Of a stretch of 33,903 nucleotides of DNA, positions 31,522-33,903 are shown piece by piece. Within the stretch, counting starts at the first letter, position 1; every line of letters begins with the position of its first letter. A program made the translations under genes and the position numbers. This stretch comes from an uncultured Spirochaetales bacterium (lineage in GTDB: Bacteria > Spirochaetota > Spirochaetia > Sphaerochaetales > Sphaerochaetaceae). The stretch spans positions 1 to 33,903 of the forward strand of contig CASFJV010000020.1 of the NCBI GenBank assembly GCA_949295125.1, read 5' to 3'. The notes under the pieces are model-generated. The model saw only the letters and a program-made list of their open reading frames with translations. It did not search any database and was not told where the DNA came from.

Positions 31522-32400
31522 ATGAATCTGTTTTTATATGTTTTAGCTCAGGTCTGCATAACACTTGTTTCTGTCTGCGGAATATATATCCTGACGGGAC
31601 TGACGGGCATGTTCTCTTTAGGCTCTGCTGCATTCATGGCAATAGGTGCCTATGTTTCCGGCCTGCTGGTTCTCAATTTCGGCGTCAATATGTACCTTGC
31701 ATTCATAATTGCAATCATATTCGCCGTTGTCATCGGCTATATAATTGGATTTCCTGTTGTAAGGCTTAAGCGTGACTACATCTCACTTGTCACACTTGGT
31801 TTTGGCGAGTCCATTGCACAGCTGATCCTTCTGCTCAGCCAGTATACGGGAGGGGCATTCGGACTTATTGGGATTCCAAGGAAGGTTACCGTGTGGTTCG
31901 CTCTTGCTGTTGCCATCATAGCAATAGCGCTCACAGCATTCTTCAAGAGCAGCAAGTACGGAAGGCAGTGCATAGCAATAAAGAGCGATGAACTTGCCGC
32001 AAAGGCAATGGGCATCAACACATCAAGGGTCAAGATGATTGCTTTCCTCCTCTCCTGTGCCATGACAGCACTTGCTGGATGCCTCTCTGCATTCTATGTC
32101 GGATATGTCGGACCTACAGATTTTGGATGGAAGAAATCTGCCGACTGGGTAATCATGGTATTCTTCGGAGGAGTGAACAGCCTGACTGGCTCTATTTTCG
32201 GTGGAGCATTCCTTACATTCCTTCCGCAGTACATGCAGGCATTGAACAAGTACAGGACAATCGTTTATGCCCTGCTGGTAATCTTCATCCTTAACTTCAA
32301 GCCTAGCGGAGTGTTCGGTGAATGGGAACTTACTCCAAGGAATATCAAGAGGGCATTGAAGAAGTTTAACAAGCAGCAGAGAAAAGGGCAGGTGAACTGA
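31522..32400 (+). CDS. livM: branched-chain amino acid-type ABC permease LivM
   Basis: Second permease of the importer, 292 residues and about eight helices. It has the LivM marks ILTGLTGMFSLGSAAFMAIGAY, VVRLKRDYISLVTLGFGE, the coupling loop SSKYGRQCIAIKSDELAAKAMGIN, and FFGGVNSLTGSIFGG. AGGAG precedes its ATG, and it lies 11 bases after livH. Confidence 0.92.
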   Translation: MNLFLYVLAQVCITLVSVCGIYILTGLTGMFSLGSAAFMAIGAYVSGLLVLNFGVNMYLAFIIAIIFAVVIGYIIGFPVVRLKRDYISLVTLGFGESIAQLILLLSQYTGGAFGLIGIPRKVTVWFALAVAIIAIALTAFFKSSKYGRQCIAIKSDELAAKAMGINTSRVKMIAFLLSCAMTALAGCLSAFYVGYVGPTDFGWKKSADWVIMVFFGGVNSLTGSIFGGAFLTFLPQYMQALNKYRTIVYALLVIFILNFKPSGVFGEWELTPRNIKRALKKFNKQQRKGQVN

Positions 32401-32401
32401 T

Positions 32402-33166
32402 ATGGCATTATTGGAAATAAAACACATAAAGAAGAATTTTGGAGGCATAAAAGCCATAGTGGACTTCTCTTTGGAAGCAAATGCCGGTGAAATCCACGGA
32501 ATAATCGGTCCTAACGGAGCTGGAAAGACTACGATATTCAATACGATTTCAGGTGTATACCAGGCTGACTCAGGTTCTGTAATCCTTGATGGGGAAGATA
32601 TCACAAAGCTTCCACAGTACAGGATCACAAGGCTTGGAATTGGAAGGACATTCCAGAATATAAGGATATTCAAGGGCCTGACCATCGAGGAGAATGTGCT
32701 CTGTGCATTCGATCCCCAGAGCAAGTACTCTGTTTTCGGCGGCCTTATTCCTACTCCGGCAAGGAGGAAGGAGGAAAAGAGGGGAAGGGAGCTTGCAAGG
32801 AAATATCTTGAAGTTGTCGGTATGGCAGATTTAAAGGATGAACGTCCGGAGAACCTTCCTTATGGAAGCCAGAGAAAGGTCGAGATAGCAAGAGCTCTGA
32901 TGTGTGAGCCAAAAGTCCTTCTGCTTGATGAGCCTGCTGCAGGCCTTACCCCTACTGAAGTGGATGAGCTGACTCAACTGATTAAAAAGGTTTCAAAGGA
33001 ATTCGGTTTTGCCATCCTGCTTATCGAGCACAGGCTTGAACTTGTAATGAGCATCTCAGATCTGATCCATGTTCAGAATTTCGGAGAGACGATAGCTGTA
33101 GGCACTGCAGAGGAAGTGCAGCATAACCAGGCCGTTATCGAGGCTTATCTAGGAGCTGGAAAATGA
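32402..33166 (+). CDS. livG: branched-chain amino acid-type ABC ATPase LivG
   Basis: ATPase of 254 residues. It has Walker A GPNGAGKTT, a Q-loop in GRTFQNIRIFKGLTIEENV, a signature in the LivG form LPYGSQRKVEIARAL, Walker B VLLLDEPAAGLTPTE and the switch histidine in LLIEHRLELVM. It begins one base after the livM stop codon and overlaps livF by four bases. Confidence 0.94.
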   Translation: MALLEIKHIKKNFGGIKAIVDFSLEANAGEIHGIIGPNGAGKTTIFNTISGVYQADSGSVILDGEDITKLPQYRITRLGIGRTFQNIRIFKGLTIEENVLCAFDPQSKYSVFGGLIPTPARRKEEKRGRELARKYLEVVGMADLKDERPENLPYGSQRKVEIARALMCEPKVLLLDEPAAGLTPTEVDELTQLIKKVSKEFGFAILLIEHRLELVMSISDLIHVQNFGETIAVGTAEEVQHNQAVIEAYLGAGK

Positions 33167-33876
33167 GTCATGAAGTAATGTTGAAAGTCAAGGATCTCAG
33201 CGTAAACTATGGGCATATTGAGGCTCTGAAGGATGTCAGTCTCGAGGTCCGCAAGGGTGAGGTATGTTCCATTATCGGAGCCAATGGTGCTGGTAAATCC
33301 ACATTTCTCAAAGCTGTGAGTGCTCTGGTTAAACCATTGAAGGGAACTATAGAGTTTGAGGGTGAAGAGCTGCCTAAAAAGCCATATAAGGTGGTGCAGA
33401 AGGGTGTTATCCATGTTCCGGAAGGACGAAGGACATTCTCTGGCCTGACTATTGAAGACAATCTTCTTGTCGGGGCATATCTTTCAGACAAGAACCAGAT
33501 AAGAAAGGATCTTGAAATGCAGTATGATCTTTTCCCGATCCTCAGGGAAAGGAGGAACCAGTTTGCTGGAACGCTCTCTGGTGGAGAGCAGCAGATGCTT
33601 GCAGTATGCAGGGGGTTGATGTCACATCCGAAAATCCTCCTTCTTGATGAGCCATCCATGGGACTTGCTCCCATAATCGTTTCGCAGATCTACGACATCA
33701 TCCAGAGGATCAAGGAATCCGGAATCACAATCCTCCTTGTTGAGCAGAATGCGCAGAAGGCACTGTCAATCTGTGACTATGCTTACGTTCTTGAGAACGG
33801 AAAGATAAAGCTTGAGGGGACAGGATCTGAACTCCTGAATTCCGATGATGTGAGAAAGGCATACCTTGGAGGCTGA
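33163..33876 (+). CDS. livF: branched-chain amino acid-type ABC ATPase LivF
   Basis: Partner ATPase, 237 residues, complete. It has Walker A GANGAGKST, a PEGRRTFSGLTIEDNLLVGAY-like Q-loop region, signature LSGGEQQML, Walker B ILLLDEPSMGLAP and the H-loop region LLVEQNAQKAL. The ATG overlaps the livG stop (ATGA). It completes the five-component HAAT-type importer. Confidence 0.94.
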   Translation: MSHEVMLKVKDLSVNYGHIEALKDVSLEVRKGEVCSIIGANGAGKSTFLKAVSALVKPLKGTIEFEGEELPKKPYKVVQKGVIHVPEGRRTFSGLTIEDNLLVGAYLSDKNQIRKDLEMQYDLFPILRERRNQFAGTLSGGEQQMLAVCRGLMSHPKILLLDEPSMGLAPIIVSQIYDIIQRIKESGITILLVEQNAQKALSICDYAYVLENGKIKLEGTGSELLNSDDVRKAYLGG

Positions 33877-33895
33877 TTTGGATATAAGGAATATA

Positions 33896-33903
33896 AAGGA
33901 GAT
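33896..33903 (+). promoter_or_regulatory. ribosome site of a further gene beyond the window
   Basis: AAAGGAGA lies 20 bases after the livF stop codon and is not followed by a start codon before the window ends. The transporter operon therefore probably continues, and the next gene should hint at the substrate. Confidence 0.55.

Noticed and set aside
1..33903. CRISPR arrays, tRNA or rRNA genes, prophage, toxin-antitoxin or defence genes.
   Set aside because: No regularly spaced repeats, no cloverleaf sequence recognised, and no phage, nuclease or toxin-like proteins among the supported genes.

Overview
The window looks like the chromosome of a host- or gut-associated spirochaete, probably Sphaerochaetaceae or Treponema-like. 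Three observations support this. The periplasmic binding proteins have short Cys-free signal peptides ending in patterns such as F-A-G-G-S-K-E or F-A-N-G-A-G-E. Two outer-membrane beta-barrel proteins indicate a diderm. The gene set is dominated by ABC uptake of sugars, peptides and other small molecules. Arginine is mostly AGG/AGA. This placement is an inference from gene style; no rRNA or marker tree was available. No tRNA, rRNA, CRISPR array or intact mobile element was seen.

Region 1 (3-2805): the 3' three quarters of topA on the + strand, followed by a decay zone. That zone holds the C-terminal remnant of an iron-containing alcohol dehydrogenase with an in-frame stop, next to a scrap that reads like the tail of an ISL3-type transposase. 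Region 2 (2806-6770, - strand): a tightly overlapping molybdenum cluster in the order moeA-like, mogA/moaB, modA, modB, modC. The moeA-like protein carries a four-cysteine tail. Region 3 (6952-12143, + strand): a sugar operon with an intact sigma70 promoter, LacI-type operator and strong ribosome site. Its transporter appears to have been deleted, so the promoter now leads into the last ~130 codons of a XylH-type permease, then a LacI regulator, a XylB-like kinase, a DUF4867 protein and an L-fucose isomerase-like protein. Region 4 (12225-14772): a TIM-barrel sugar-phosphate epimerase-like gene (+), then a methyltransferase and an EamA transporter (-).

Region 5 (14950-24453, - strand) is a peptide-utilisation locus. 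A DppA-type M55 D-aminopeptidase and an RpiR-family regulator form one unit. Next come dppB, dppC, dppD, dppF, an oligopeptide-binding protein, an M42 aminopeptidase and a DegT-like PLP enzyme. A 15-base motif recurs upstream of dppB and in the gap upstream of the D-aminopeptidase, making it a candidate binding site for the RpiR protein. Region 6 (24655-27917, + strand): two translationally coupled paralogous outer-membrane barrel proteins, divergent from the peptide locus. Region 7 (28255-window end, + strand): a LacI regulator followed by a branched-chain-amino-acid-type ABC transporter (livJ, livH, livM, livG, livF). The livJ promoter is overlapped by a near-perfect 20-base LacI-type palindrome, so the substrate may not be an amino acid. 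The window ends on a ribosome site for a further gene.

I did not find a clearly novel defence or mobile system. The most informative signals are the deletion scar in the sugar operon, the repeated motif of the peptide locus, the Cys-tailed MoeA-like protein, the paired outer-membrane proteins and the LacI-controlled Liv transporter.
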